Source of the DNA: Pisaster brevispinus | Taxonomy: Eukaryota > Echinodermata > Asteroidea > Forcipulatida > Asteriidae | Direction of reading: 5' to 3' | Assembly (NCBI GenBank): GCA_023634235.1 | Contig: JAMKCF010000125.1 | Location: forward strand, 153,771 to 217,770 | DNA: 64,000 bases | Shown: one piece after another, positions 46,301 to 57,500 of the stretch | How positions within the stretch are numbered: the stretch's first letter is position 1 | Layout: each line of letters opens with the position of its first letter | The notes under the pieces: model-generated | The model's database searches: none | What the model saw: only the letters and a program-made list of their open reading frames with translations | Told to the model about the DNA's origin: nothing | Program-made: the position numbers and the translations under genes

Positions 46301-49300
46301 GATGGTCAAATCACCCTCAAGGCAATATCGGATCTGCACAAATTTAATACCACCGTAAAGCCCGTCTCAAGGGCTCTCTCTCCCGTGAATTTGGGCTCGC
46401 TGGCGATTCTGTAGGCGAGGCTAGCGGCCCGGATGTTAGGCCTACCCCTAACAGATATTGAACAAACCCAGGGGCCGGCTGCGAAGCAAGTCTTGCCGGC
46501 CGGAGCAATGGCCCGAAATAAATTCGAGGTGAGTTTGGGAGTAACTCCCGATCTAGGAGGGCTAGAGAGATGAATTTTTGACCTGGCTCTGCCTTAGGTA
46601 TCCCTGCATCCGAAAATTAGACTTTTAACGGCCGCTGCGGGCAGGTTTCACACCGGAAAAGACCGACAAGCGGGGACACTACAAACCCCCCGCAAAACAT
46701 CTTTAACGCGTTTTTGCTGTCAAAGAGACAAAAACCAAATAGGGATGGTCAAATCACCCTCAAGGCAATATCGGATCTGCACAAATTTAATTCCACCTTA
46801 AAGCCCGTCTCAAGGGCTCTCTCTCCCGTGAATTTGGGCTCGCTGGCGATTCTGTAGGCGAGGCTAGCGGCCCGGATGTTAGGCCTACCCCTAACAGATA
46901 TTGAAAAAACCTAGGGGCCGGCTGCGAAGCAAGTCTTGCCGGCCGGGGCAATGGCCCGAAATAAATTCGAGGTGAGTTTGGGAATAACTCCCGATCTAGG
47001 AGGGCTAGAGAGATGAATTTTTGACCTGGCTCTGCCTTAGGTATCCCTGCATCCGAAAATTAGACTTTTACGGCCGCTGCGGGCAGGCTTCACACCGGAA
47101 AAGACCGACAAGCGGGGACACTACAAACCCCCCGCAAAACATCTTTAACGCGTTTTTGCTGTCAAAGAGACAAAAACCAAATAAGGATGGTCAAATCACC
47201 CTCAAGGCAATATCGGATCTGCACAAATTTAATACCACCGTAAAGCCCGTCTCAAGGGCTCTCTCTCCCGTGAATTTGGGCTCGCTGGCGATTCTGTAGG
47301 CGAGGCTAGCGGCCCGGATGTTAGGCCTACCCCTAACAGATATTGAAAAAACCTAGGGGCCGGCTGCGAAGCAAGTCTTGCCGGCCGGGGCAATGGCCCG
47401 AAATAAATTCGAGGTGAGTTTGGGAATAACTCCCGATCTAGGAGGGCTAGAGAGATGAATTTTTGACCTGGCTCTGCCTTAGGTATCCCTGCATCCGAAA
47501 ATTAGACTTTTACGGCCGCTGCGGGCAGGCTTCACACCGGAAAAGACCGACAAGCGGGGACACTACAAACCCCCCGCAAAACATCTTTAACGCGTTTTTG
47601 CTGTCAAAGAGACAAAAACCAAATAAGGATGGTCAAATCACCCTCAAGGCAATATCGGATCTGCACAAATTTAATACCACCGTAAAGCCCGTCTCAAGGG
47701 CTCTCTCTCCCGTGAATTTGGGCTCGCTGGCGATTCTGTAGGCGAGGCTAGCGGCCCGGATGTTAGGCCTACCCCTAACAGATATTGAACAAACCCAGGG
47801 GCCGGCTGCGAAGCAAGTCTTGCCGGCCGGAGCAATGGCCCGAAATAAATTCGAGGTGAGTTTGGGAATAACTCCCGATCTAGGAGGGCTAGAGAGATGA
47901 ATTTTTGACCTGGCTCTGCCTTAAGTATCCCTGCATCCGAAAATTAGACTTTTACGGCCGCTGCGGGCAGGTTTCACACCGGTAAAGACCGACAAGCGGG
48001 GACACTACAAACCCCCCGCAAAACATCTTTAACGCGTTTTTGCTGTCAAAGAGACAAAAACCAAATAAGGATGGTCAAATCACCCTCAAGGCAATATCGG
48101 ATCTGCACAAATTTAATACCACCGTAAAGCCCGTCTCAAGGGCTCTCTCTCCCGTGAATTTGGGCTCGCTGGCGATTCTGTAGGCGAGGCTAGCGGCCCG
48201 GATGTTAGGCCTACCCCTAACAGATATTGAAAAAACCTAGGGGCCGGCTGCGAAGCAAGTCTTGCCGGCCGGGGCAATGGCCCGAAATAAATTCGAGGTG
48301 AGTTTGGGAATAACTCCCGATCTAGGAGGGCTAGAGAGATGAATTTTTGACCTGGCTCTGCCTTAGGTATCCCTGCATCCGAAAATTAGACTTTTACGGC
48401 CGCTGCGGGCAGGCTTCACACCGGAAAAGACCGACAAGCGGGCAATGGCCCGAAATAAATTCGAGGTGAGTTTGGGAATAACTCCCGATCTAGGAGGGCT
48501 AGAGAGATGAATTTTTGACCTGGCTCTGCCTTAGGTATCCCTGCATCCGAAAATTAGACTTTTACGGCCGCTGCGGGCAGGCTTCACACCGGAAAAGACC
48601 GACAAGCGGGGACACTACAAACCCCCCGCAAAACATCTTTAACGCGTTTTTGCTGTCAAAGAGACAAAAACCAAATAAGGATGGTCAAATCACCCTCAAG
48701 GCAATATCGGATCTGCACAAATTTAATACCACCGTAAAGCCCGTCTCAAGGGCTCTCTCTCCCGTGAATTTGGGCTTGCTGGCGATTCTGTAGGCGAGGC
48801 TAGCGGCCCGGATGTTAGGCCTACCCCTAACAGATATTGAAAAAACCTAGGGGCCGGCTGCGAAGCAAGTCTTGCCGGCCGGGGCAATGGCCCGAAATAA
48901 ATTCGAGGTGAGTTTGGGAATAACTCCCGATCTAGGAGGGCTAGAGAGATGAATTTTTGACCTGGCTCTGCCTTAGGTATCCCTGCATCCGAAAATTAGA
49001 CTTTTACGGCCGCTGCGGGCAGGCTTCACACCGGAAAAGACCGACAAGCGGGGACACTACAAACCCCCCGCAAAACATCTTTAACGCGTTTTTGCTGTCA
49101 AAGAGACAAAAACCAAATAAGGATGGTCAAATCACCCTCAAGGCAATATCGGATCTGCACAAATTTAATACCACCGTAAAGCCCGTCTCAAGGGCTCTCT
49201 CTCCCGTGAATTTGGGCTCGCTGGCGATTCTGTAGGCGAGGCTAGCGGCCCGGATGTTAGGCCTACCCCTAACAGATATTGAACAAACCCAGGGGCCGGC

Positions 49301-50560
49301 TGCGAAGCAAGTCTTGCCGGCCGGAGCAATGGCCCGAAATAAATTCGAGGTGAGTTTGGGAATAACTCCCGATCTAGGAGGGCTAGAGAGATGAATTTTT
49401 GACCTGGCTCTGCCTTAAGTATCCCTGCATCCGAAAATTAGACTTTTACGGCCGCTGCGGGCAGGTTTCACACCGGTAAAGACCGACAAGCGGGGACACT
49501 ACAAACCCCCCGCAAAACATCTTTAACGCGTTTTTGCTGTCAAAGAGACAAAAACCAAATAAGGATGGTCAAATCACCCTCAAGGCAATATCGGATCTGC
49601 ACAAATTTAATACCACCGTAAAGCCCGTCTCAAGGGCTCTCTCTCCCGTGAATTTGGGCTCGCTGGCGATTCTGTAGGCGAGGCTAGCGGCCCGGATGTT
49701 AGGCCTACCCCTAACAGATATTGAAAAAACCTAGGGGCCGGCTGCGAAGCAAGTCTTGCCGGCCGGGGCAATGGCCCGAAATAAATTCGAGGTGAGTTTG
49801 GGAATAACTCCCGATCTAGGAGGGCTAGAGAGATGAATTTTTGACCTGGCTCTGCCTTAGGTATCCCTGCATCCGAAAATTAGACTTTTACGGCCGCTGC
49901 GGGCAGGCTTCACACCGGAAAAGACCGACAAGTGGGGACACTACAAACCCCCCGCAAAACATCTTTAACGCGTTTTTGCTGTCAAAGAGACAAAAACCAA
50001 ATAAGGATGGTCAAATCACCCTCAAGGCAATATCGGATCTGCACAAATGCAATACCACCGTAAAGCCCGTCTCAAGGGCTCTCTCTCCCGTGAATTTGGG
50101 CTCGCTGGCGATTCTGTAGGCGAGGCTAGCGGCCCGGATGTTAGGCCTACCCCTAACAGATATTGAACAAACCCAGGGGCCGGCTGCGAAGCAAGTCTTG
50201 CCGGCCGGAGCAATGGCCCGAAATAAATTCGAGGTGAGTTTGGGAATAACTCCCGATCTAGGAGGGCTAGAGAGATGAATTTTTGACCTGGCTCTGCCTT
50301 AAGTATCCCTGCATCCGAAAATTAGACTGTTACGGCCGCGGGCAGGTTTCACACCGGAAAAGACCGACAAGCGGGGACACTACAAACCCCCCGCAAAACA
50401 TCTTTAACGCGTTTTTGCTGTCAAAGAGACAAAAACCAAATAAGGATGGTCAAATCACCCTCAAGGCAATATCGGATCTGCACAAATTTAATACCACCGT
50501 AAAGCCTGTCTCAAGGGCTCTCTCTCCCGTGAGGTTGGGCTTGCTGACGATTCTGTAGGC
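34327..50560. repeat. Satellite A: 442-bp tandem array, about 36.7 units
   Basis: The CTGGCTCTGCCTTA-GGTAT segment recurs every 441-443 bp from 34,647 to 50,283. The only exception is a 168-bp step at 48,347-48,515. Units differ at few positions. Each contains an inverted repeat GGCCGGC...GCCGGCC with a 15-nt loop. Diagnostic variants (GTTAGCC or GTTAGGCC, AAAATTTG or AAAATTAG or AAAACTAG, GCAGCTG or GCCGCTG, CCGGGG or CCCGGG, GAACAAA or GAAAAAA, TTAAG or TTAGG) mark higher-order patterns. The last unit (from 50,283) is the most diverged. A 92-codon frame is open in most units but starts at TTG and has no splice or domain support. Confidence 0.97.
48347..48514. repeat. Truncated 168-bp satellite A unit
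   Basis: The unit runs to GACAAGCGGG and then jumps to GCAATGGCCC, losing about 274 bp. The fused ends share GGG. This is the footprint of one unequal exchange or deletion inside the array. Confidence 0.9.
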
Positions 50561-52034
50561 CACGATTTTTTATTTAAAGAAGCCAAATTCTTTGTTTTGC
50601 TTGATGCCTCTTTAACACCTTGCATTGAAGTGGTATAAAATGTCATTGTACTATATTAACAAATTTTTAAATTGATGTTTCATACTTTTAATACGGAAAG
50701 AGAAGTGACAATATTTGGTGTAAAATAATTGTCATAGTATTTTGTTCGGTTTATCTGTTTATCTGTTTGCCGACCAAACAGTTTACCGCCCTCTGTTGGC
50801 TGCAACCATTGTTAAGATGTTTTTTCCACACAGAGATTGCTCATTCGCACATGCTGGATCCTCTCGATTCGAAACGAACTTCCGAAAGATATTTGTAATA
50901 TTTGTAATATTTCCATTGTACATAATTTCGAAGTTACTCTCAAAATCACCTTTTCCAGATGTATTTCTTTAATTCATAGTTTAGATTGATTTGGTTCATT
51001 ACAAAAGCCTATTATTAGTAGTAATTATTATAATAAATATTATGCGAAAAATTACGATCACCCTTTGTTTTTGTCTCAACGTGATTGTATGAATTGGACA
51101 GTGTTATAAACATTGAAACTACTACGAGAAAACTTTTTTATTCAGTTCACTTGTAATCTGAAGAGTCCAGATTTCAAAAGGGATGGGGGCACCCGGGTAT
51201 ATAGACACCAATGTTTACACCATTGTTTAATAAACAGTTAAAATCAAGTAAAAGACAATATCAAGACAGTTAAATAGCTATGCTTGAGTGTATGGGTGCG
51301 TACCGGTGTCAAACGAATGCAGAACTCGGAGATATCGCGTCCATACACGTTCTTTTTCATAGACCAGGAAATATGTTTTGCGAATTTTAACAATGTTATC
51401 AATGCTCTATGCGGTCTTTTTAATTGCCGTAAAAAAGGATGCCTTTATGTTACTTAGCTAGTGGGGAAAAACCCAAAACATAACAACAAAAACTGATTTT
51501 CAGAAACAACACGACAATACAAATTTCAAACGAGAACTTGCGTTTGAAACAAAGGGGTAGAGGAAAGCAAGCCCCTCACTTAATGTTTTATTCTTCTTCT
51601 GAAAGTTTTCTATTTTTTCTTAATTTCTCCTGCAAAGAAATTTTTAAGAACTTTTTTTTTTTAACCAAGCTTTTTATGTTTATAGAAACACAATCAACTT
51701 TTACTTTTAAATAAAGCTCGTTTTTGTGTGTGGAATTTTTTGTGGTGTTAAAGTAAAATACGGATGGCGCTATTTTGTGAAGTTGGCAACATTTTATGAA
51801 TTGTTGAAAAGACTGTGTAAGTCTCGCAACGATAAGGTCACCATTGAGCTACCGCGCACCTCTGAGCCATCAGCTATGGGAGATTAACGTAAGTACAATT
51901 TTGGGGGGATTTGTTAATCCTGTCACATAACTTTGTTCAATTCCAAAACCTTGTTAGTGGCTTGTTTAAAATTAATTCAAAACTAGCAACATAATAAAAC
52001 AAAATAAGAAAAATGAAAACAGGAAACTTCCATG

Positions 52035-52078
52035 ATGATACAGGAGAAATAAGAGGCTGAGGTGATTGGGATGTCTTC
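52035..52078 (-). pseudogene. 5' stub of the 151-nt exon in module copy 2
   Basis: The acceptor and first ~44 nt of the exon seen at 31,453-31,603 are present, with GACATCCCAATCACCTCAGC on the minus strand. The match ends abruptly at about 52,035, so the donor half is missing. This copy cannot make the same transcript. Confidence 0.6.
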
Positions 52079-52495
52079 CTGTTTGAATGATAATATATTA
52101 TGACTAGTTACATGTACTTTATACAAGAGTTTACGCAAATCCATTTTTATATCCAGTTGACATGTTGCACATTTGCATTGATTGACCTCACAATGGCGGC
52201 CAATGCAAGGGGTCAATACACTGATACCACAGACTACCACAAAGTGCCTAATACCTTCCAGGCTTGAACCTGGTGCATGAGTTTCTTCTGTTTGTAAAGC
52301 TAGCAATATGTGGAAACCCCTAAAGTTTGTTTACTGGGGTTTGGTCTCAACAGTCTCCTGTGCAACTTTGTGGCAAGAGCCAGTTGGGCAGGAGAGTATA
52401 TTAAGAGTAATAGGGCGAAATGGTTCTTGTTTTCTCAGTTTGTAATACGTTATAGAAATTTCAGGTTGATTTTACTTGAAAATATTTACACTCAC

Positions 52496-52587
52496 CAATC
52501 AACAATCTCCTTGGTCATCTGCTTTAGATGCATACCATATTGTTTCCAGATCTTCATAACTGTATTCCTTTCCCTACTTTCTTCAGT
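52496..52587 (-). pseudogene. Duplicated exon, copy 2, open reading frame
   Basis: A 92-nt segment with acceptor TTTGTTTTTACAG and donor GATTG|GTGAGTG. All 30 complete codons are open: TEESRERNTVMKIWKQYG followed by MHLKQMTKEIVDW across the junction. Copy 1 differs by TAA for GAA at codon 2, V to G and L to P. It is conserved at splice sites and in length, yet its 3' partner exon is truncated. It is called a gene fragment because no complete gene could be assembled. The family is unknown. Confidence 0.5.
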
Positions 52588-52673
52588 CTGTAAAAACAAA
52601 CAAACAAACAAACACCACGTGGTTATTGTAGTTATGAAACAGTAACTCAGGCTTTATTCATCTATAGAACAAC

Positions 52674-53132
52674 TTACAATAACATCTCAATGGGTTTTAT
52701 GTCAGTGCCCTAGTCACTGGGCCAATAACATTCCTGTTATCTTTCTCAATTCCCAAGGGAGTATACAGCCCTGGGCTTCCTAGCCTTGTTTGGATGTTAC
52801 TTGAAGTAACAGCTGGTTTAATCAAATTGTTATGTAATTTCATCTTCTTGATACATTTTCCTCCTTCTCTGAGTTGAGGTTAGCTTCAATCTGTAATCAT
52901 ATATGAAAGTTCTAGGAGGAGACAGGATGTTTGCTCTTTTACTGTGATTGTGAGATGAAGGACAGCATTGTCAGCATTGGCCAAGTTTTTTTATGCTGGT
53001 AAGCTGGCAGACTGTATAGCGTCCTCTTTGACCTATATATGAGTAGCCCCTGGATACTGAGAGAAATAACAAGAATGTTATTGGCCCAGTGATTAGGGCA
53101 CTGACATAAAGCACAATGATATGTTATTGTAA
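52674..53132. mobile_element. Foldback transposon with 58-bp inverted ends
   Basis: The first 58 bp (starting TTACAATAACAT) match the reverse complement of the last 58 bp at 53 positions. Shared stretches include TTTATGTCAGTGCCCTA and TCACTGGGCCAATAACAT. The 459-bp element has no transposase and is non-autonomous. Confidence 0.85.
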
Positions 53133-53579
53133 ATAACTACCATTTCAAATCAGCACATAGCCTGGTGGATTTGCTCCCACTTCACAACTTCCTTGCTCAG
53201 CATTCCAATCCCCCTACACATTATTTTTCAGAAATACAATTTTTACTGTCTTTCTAAAAAAAATAATAATAATACACCGCCTATCTTTAAGTTTTGGCTT
53301 TGTACATTTAGCCAGCACTGGACATGCACAGTTGACAGTTTTTGGACCATTATGTCAGACTTTAGTTCCCCCAAAACAAAAATCTTCCAAGGCCAATAAT
53401 CTGAAAAAGGAGAAGGTAAATAATATCCATTTAAATTTCAGGGTAAAGTTTGAATAAACAAAGAACAAAAACACTGCCAAGCACAGCAAATTTGTGCTGT
53501 GTGCACCTCGTTTTGTGCCAGGGCCTGACAGCCACTTCAAGGTAAGGGCTACACATAACTGATTTTAGTGATTGTGACT

Positions 53580-53777
53580 GTCACCAGGGCCACGTTGCCA
53601 CCTTCTCCTGGGGCTGAAACAGGGTTAATCCCTTCACAGTCCATAAGGATGTAGGCAAGGGTATGATCCACTAGGAGCCTGGCTGGTAGAGCAGAATGCA
53701 ATACCTTCCCAACTTTGTACGAAGCAGTTAAGGTTAACTGCCCTTGAGCGCCTTGCTCAAGGGCACAAGTGTCATGA
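53580..53777 (-). mobile_element. SINE body lacking its tRNA head
   Basis: The sequence matches 32,661-32,864 of copy 1 (CCTGGGGCTGAAACRGGGTT, TTTGTACGAAGCA, TGCCCTTGAGCGCCTTGC). It breaks at GTGTCATGA, exactly before the B-box of copy 1. Confidence 0.7.
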
Positions 53778-54525
53778 GTTTTTGGCTCCTGAACTGAATA
53801 TTGACTACTTTGTTTGTAACTATACTTAAAAGTAGGGCATAAAGCTGTTTATGATTTTTAATTAAATACAACATTGCACTCGATGACTGAGAAACAGCGT
53901 AATGGAAAGAACTTTAGCTGTAGTATACAGGTATAGGTTTGTTACAATAAGTTATACAGTACAGCAGTAGCATATGATATAGCAACTGTATTAACAAAAC
54001 CCTAGAGTTGATTGTAGAGTTTGGTCTAGTTTAGTAACAGTTTTCCTTAACAATTTCAAGAACTGTAATTCAAACTTAGTACTCCAGATAATCAGTACCC
54101 ACCTGTCGTGTGATGACTGTACTATAAACAATGCTATCAATCTGTGCATAATGGTGAATACCGTCCAGCATTGTAAATAGATTCAGTGCCAAGTGAAAAA
54201 AACGTCAACAATATCCAAACAACAACAAGCAAATCAAAAGGTCTATTGAGGGCGCACTAAAAGGTCATTGGTAAGCGCTGTTTGCACCACATTAAAATGA
54301 CAGAAATTCATGCGCGGAACCTCATTAATAAAATGTATACCCACAACTTTTTCTCTGATTCAACTATTTGAAGGTGGTGGCTTTTATGAAATGTAGAAAA
54401 ATAGAAAAAAATGAGCCCCTGGGGTTTTAACTTCTGACTTAAAGGATTTAAGGGTAAAAAGTAAGCACTCTTAAGAGGGCCCTATTTTTATAAATGTAGG
54501 GTCATTTTTCCAAAAAGGAAAAATC

Positions 54526-57500
54526 TGACAGGTAGTACCCTGTCGCCATTTTGATTTTTGGGGTCGAAAACAAAAGTGCGATTTGACGGTGCAGCGTTCT
54601 AGACTAGACTTCCCTGAAGACCTTTTCTGTGTGGGGACATGGCCAAATCCCAAAACCTGGGCAATTAGGAGCTTTCTACCAAAAAGTGACGCCATCTTTC
54701 TTGCCCAAAAAACCTCAATAATTCATGGAATAAAATGGTTGCGGCCTTCAAATTCCAACCAGCACCGTCGGGGGAGGTGTCCGCGAAAAGTGATCGCCGA
54801 AAATCACCATGTTACCGGGGGTCGAATTTTGGGAATATTTGACAGGTAGTACCCTGTCGCCATTTTGATTTTTGGGGTCGAAAACAAAAGTGCGATTTGA
54901 CGGTGCAGCGTTCTAGACTAGACTTCCCTGAAGACTTTTTCTGTGTGGGGACATGGCCAAATCCCAAAACCTGGGCAATTAGGAGCTTTCTAGCAAAAAG
55001 TGACGCCATCTTTCTTGCCCAAAAAACCTCAATAATTCATGGAATAAAATGGTTGCGGCCTTCAAATTCCAACCAGCACCGTCGGGGGAGGTGTCCGCGA
55101 AAAGTGATCGCCGAAAATCACCATGTTACCGGGGGTCGAATTTTGGGAATATTTGACAGGTAGTACCCTGTCGCCATTTTGATTTTGGGGGTCGAAAACA
55201 AAAGTGCGATTTGACGGTGCAGCGTTCTAGACTAGACTTCCCTGAAGACCTTTTCTGTGTGGGGACATGGCCAAATCCCAAAACCTGGGCAATTAGGAGC
55301 TTTCTAGCAAAAAGTGACGCCATCTTTCTTGCCCAAAAAACCTCAATAATTCATGGAATAAAATGGTTGCGGCCTTCAAATTCCAACCAGCACCGTCGGG
55401 GGAGGTGTCCGCGAAAAGTGATCGCCGAAAATCACCATGTTACCGGGGGTCGAATTTTGGGAATATTTGACAGGTAGTACCCTGTCGCCATTTTGATTTT
55501 TGGGGTCGAAAACAAAAGTGCGATTTGACGGTGCAGCGTTCTAGACTAGACTTCCCTGAAGACCTTTTCTGTGTGGGGACATGGCCAAATCCCAAAACCT
55601 GGGCAATTAGGAGCTTTCTAGCAAAAAGTGACGCCATCTTTCTTGCCCAAAAAACCTCAATAATTCATGGAATAAAATGGTTGCGGCCTTCAAATTCCAA
55701 CCAGCACCGTCGGGGGAGGTGTCCGCGAAAAGTGATCGCCGAAAATCACCATGTTACCGGGGGTCGAATTTTGGGAATATTTGACAGGTAGTACCCTGTC
55801 GCCATTTTGATTTTTGGGGTCGAAAACAAAAGTGCGATTTGACGGTGCAGCGTTCTAGACTAGACTTCCCTGAAGACCTTTTCTGTGTGGGGACATGGCC
55901 AAATCCCAAAACCTGGGCAATTAGGAGCTTTCTAGCAAAAAGTGACGCCATCTTTCTTGCCCAAAAAACCTCAATAATTCATGGAATAAAATGGTTGCGG
56001 CCTTCAAATTCCAACCAGCACCGTCGGGGGAGGTGTCCGCGAAAAGTGATCGCCGAAAATCACCATGTTACCGGGGGTCGAATTTTGGGAATATTTGACA
56101 GGTAGTACCCTGTCGCCATTTTGATTTTTGGGGTCGAAAACAAAAGTGCGATTTGACGGTGCAGCGTTCTAGACTAGACTTCCCTGAAGACCTTTTCTGT
56201 GTGGGGACATGGCCAAATCCCAAAACCTGGGCAATTAGGAGCTTTCTAGCAAAAAGTGACGCCATCTTTCTTGCCCAAAAAACCTCAATAATTCATGGAA
56301 TAAAATGGTTGCGGCCTTCAAATTCCAACCAGCACCGTCGGGGGAGGTGTCCGCGAAAAGTGATCGCCGAAAATCACCATGTTACCGGGGGTCGAATTTT
56401 GGGAATATTTGACAGGTAGTACCCTGTCGCCATTTTGATTTTTGGGGTCGAAAACAAAAGTGCGATTTGACGGTGCAGCGTTCTAGACTAGACTTCCCTG
56501 AAGACCTTTTCTGTGTGGGGACATGGCCAAATCCCAAAACCTGGGCAATTAGGAGCTTTCTACCAAAAAGTGACGCCATCTTTCTTGCCCAAAAAACCTC
56601 AATAATTCATGGAATAAAATGGTTGCGGCCTTCAAATTCCAACCAGCACCGTCGGGGGAGGTGTCCGCGAAAAGTGATCGCCGAAAATCACCATGTTACC
56701 GGGGGTCGAATTTTGGGAATATTTGACAGGTAGTACCCTGTCGCCATTTTGATTTTTGGGGTCGAAAACAAAAGTGCGATTTGACGGTGCAGCGTTCTAG
56801 ACTAGACTTCCCTGAAGACCTTTTCTGTGTGGGGACATGGCCAAATCCCAAAACCTGGGCAATTAGGAGCTTTCTAGCAAAAAGTGACGCCATCTTTCTT
56901 GCCCAAAAAACCTCAATAATTCATGGAATAAAATGGTTGCGGCCTTCAAATTCCAACCAGCACCGTCGGGGGAGGTGTCCGCGAAAAGTGATCGCCGAAA
57001 ATCACCATGTTACCGGGGGTCGAATTTTGGGAATATTTGACAGGTAGTACCCTGTCGCCATTTTGATTTTTGGGGTCGAAAACAAAAGTGCGATTTGACG
57101 GTGCAGCGTTCTAGACTAGACTTCCCTGAAGACCTTTTCTGTGTGGGGACATGGCCAAATCCCAAAACCTGGGCAATTAGGAGCTTTCTAGCAAAAAGTG
57201 ACGCCATCTTTCTTGCCCAAAAAACCTCAATAATTCATGGAATAAAATGGTTGCGGCCTTCAAATTCCAACCAGCACCGTCGGGGGAGGTGTCCGCGAAA
57301 AGTGATCGCCGAAAATCACCATGTTACCGGGGGTCGAATTTTGGGAATATTTGACAGGTAGTACCCTGTCGCCATTTTGATTTTTGGGGTCGAAAACAAA
57401 AGTGCGATTTGACGGTGCAGCGTTCTAGACTAGACTTCCCTGAAGACCTTTTCTGTGTGGGGACATGGCCAAATCCCAAAACCTGGGCAATTAGGAGCTT

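Larger units (their letters stand above)
50655..54645. repeat. Subtelomeric module copy 2 (flank of satellite B)
   Basis: The four blocks listed for copy 1 recur here in order. Copy 2 has its own ~150-bp insert near 50,745-50,895, ~450 bp around 53,090-53,537 missing from copy 1, and a deletion joining GTCATGA (53,777) to sequence matching copy 1 from 33,486. The sequence at 51,110-52,030 has no partner and no recognisable gene. Confidence 0.85.

Noticed and set aside
34647..50558. 92-codon frame repeated in satellite A units (LRYPCIRKLDFYG...)
   Set aside because: It begins at TTG, not ATG. It has no splice context or recognisable domain, and it stays open because units are almost identical copies, not because of visible selection. 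One frameshifted unit (45,253) is tolerated.
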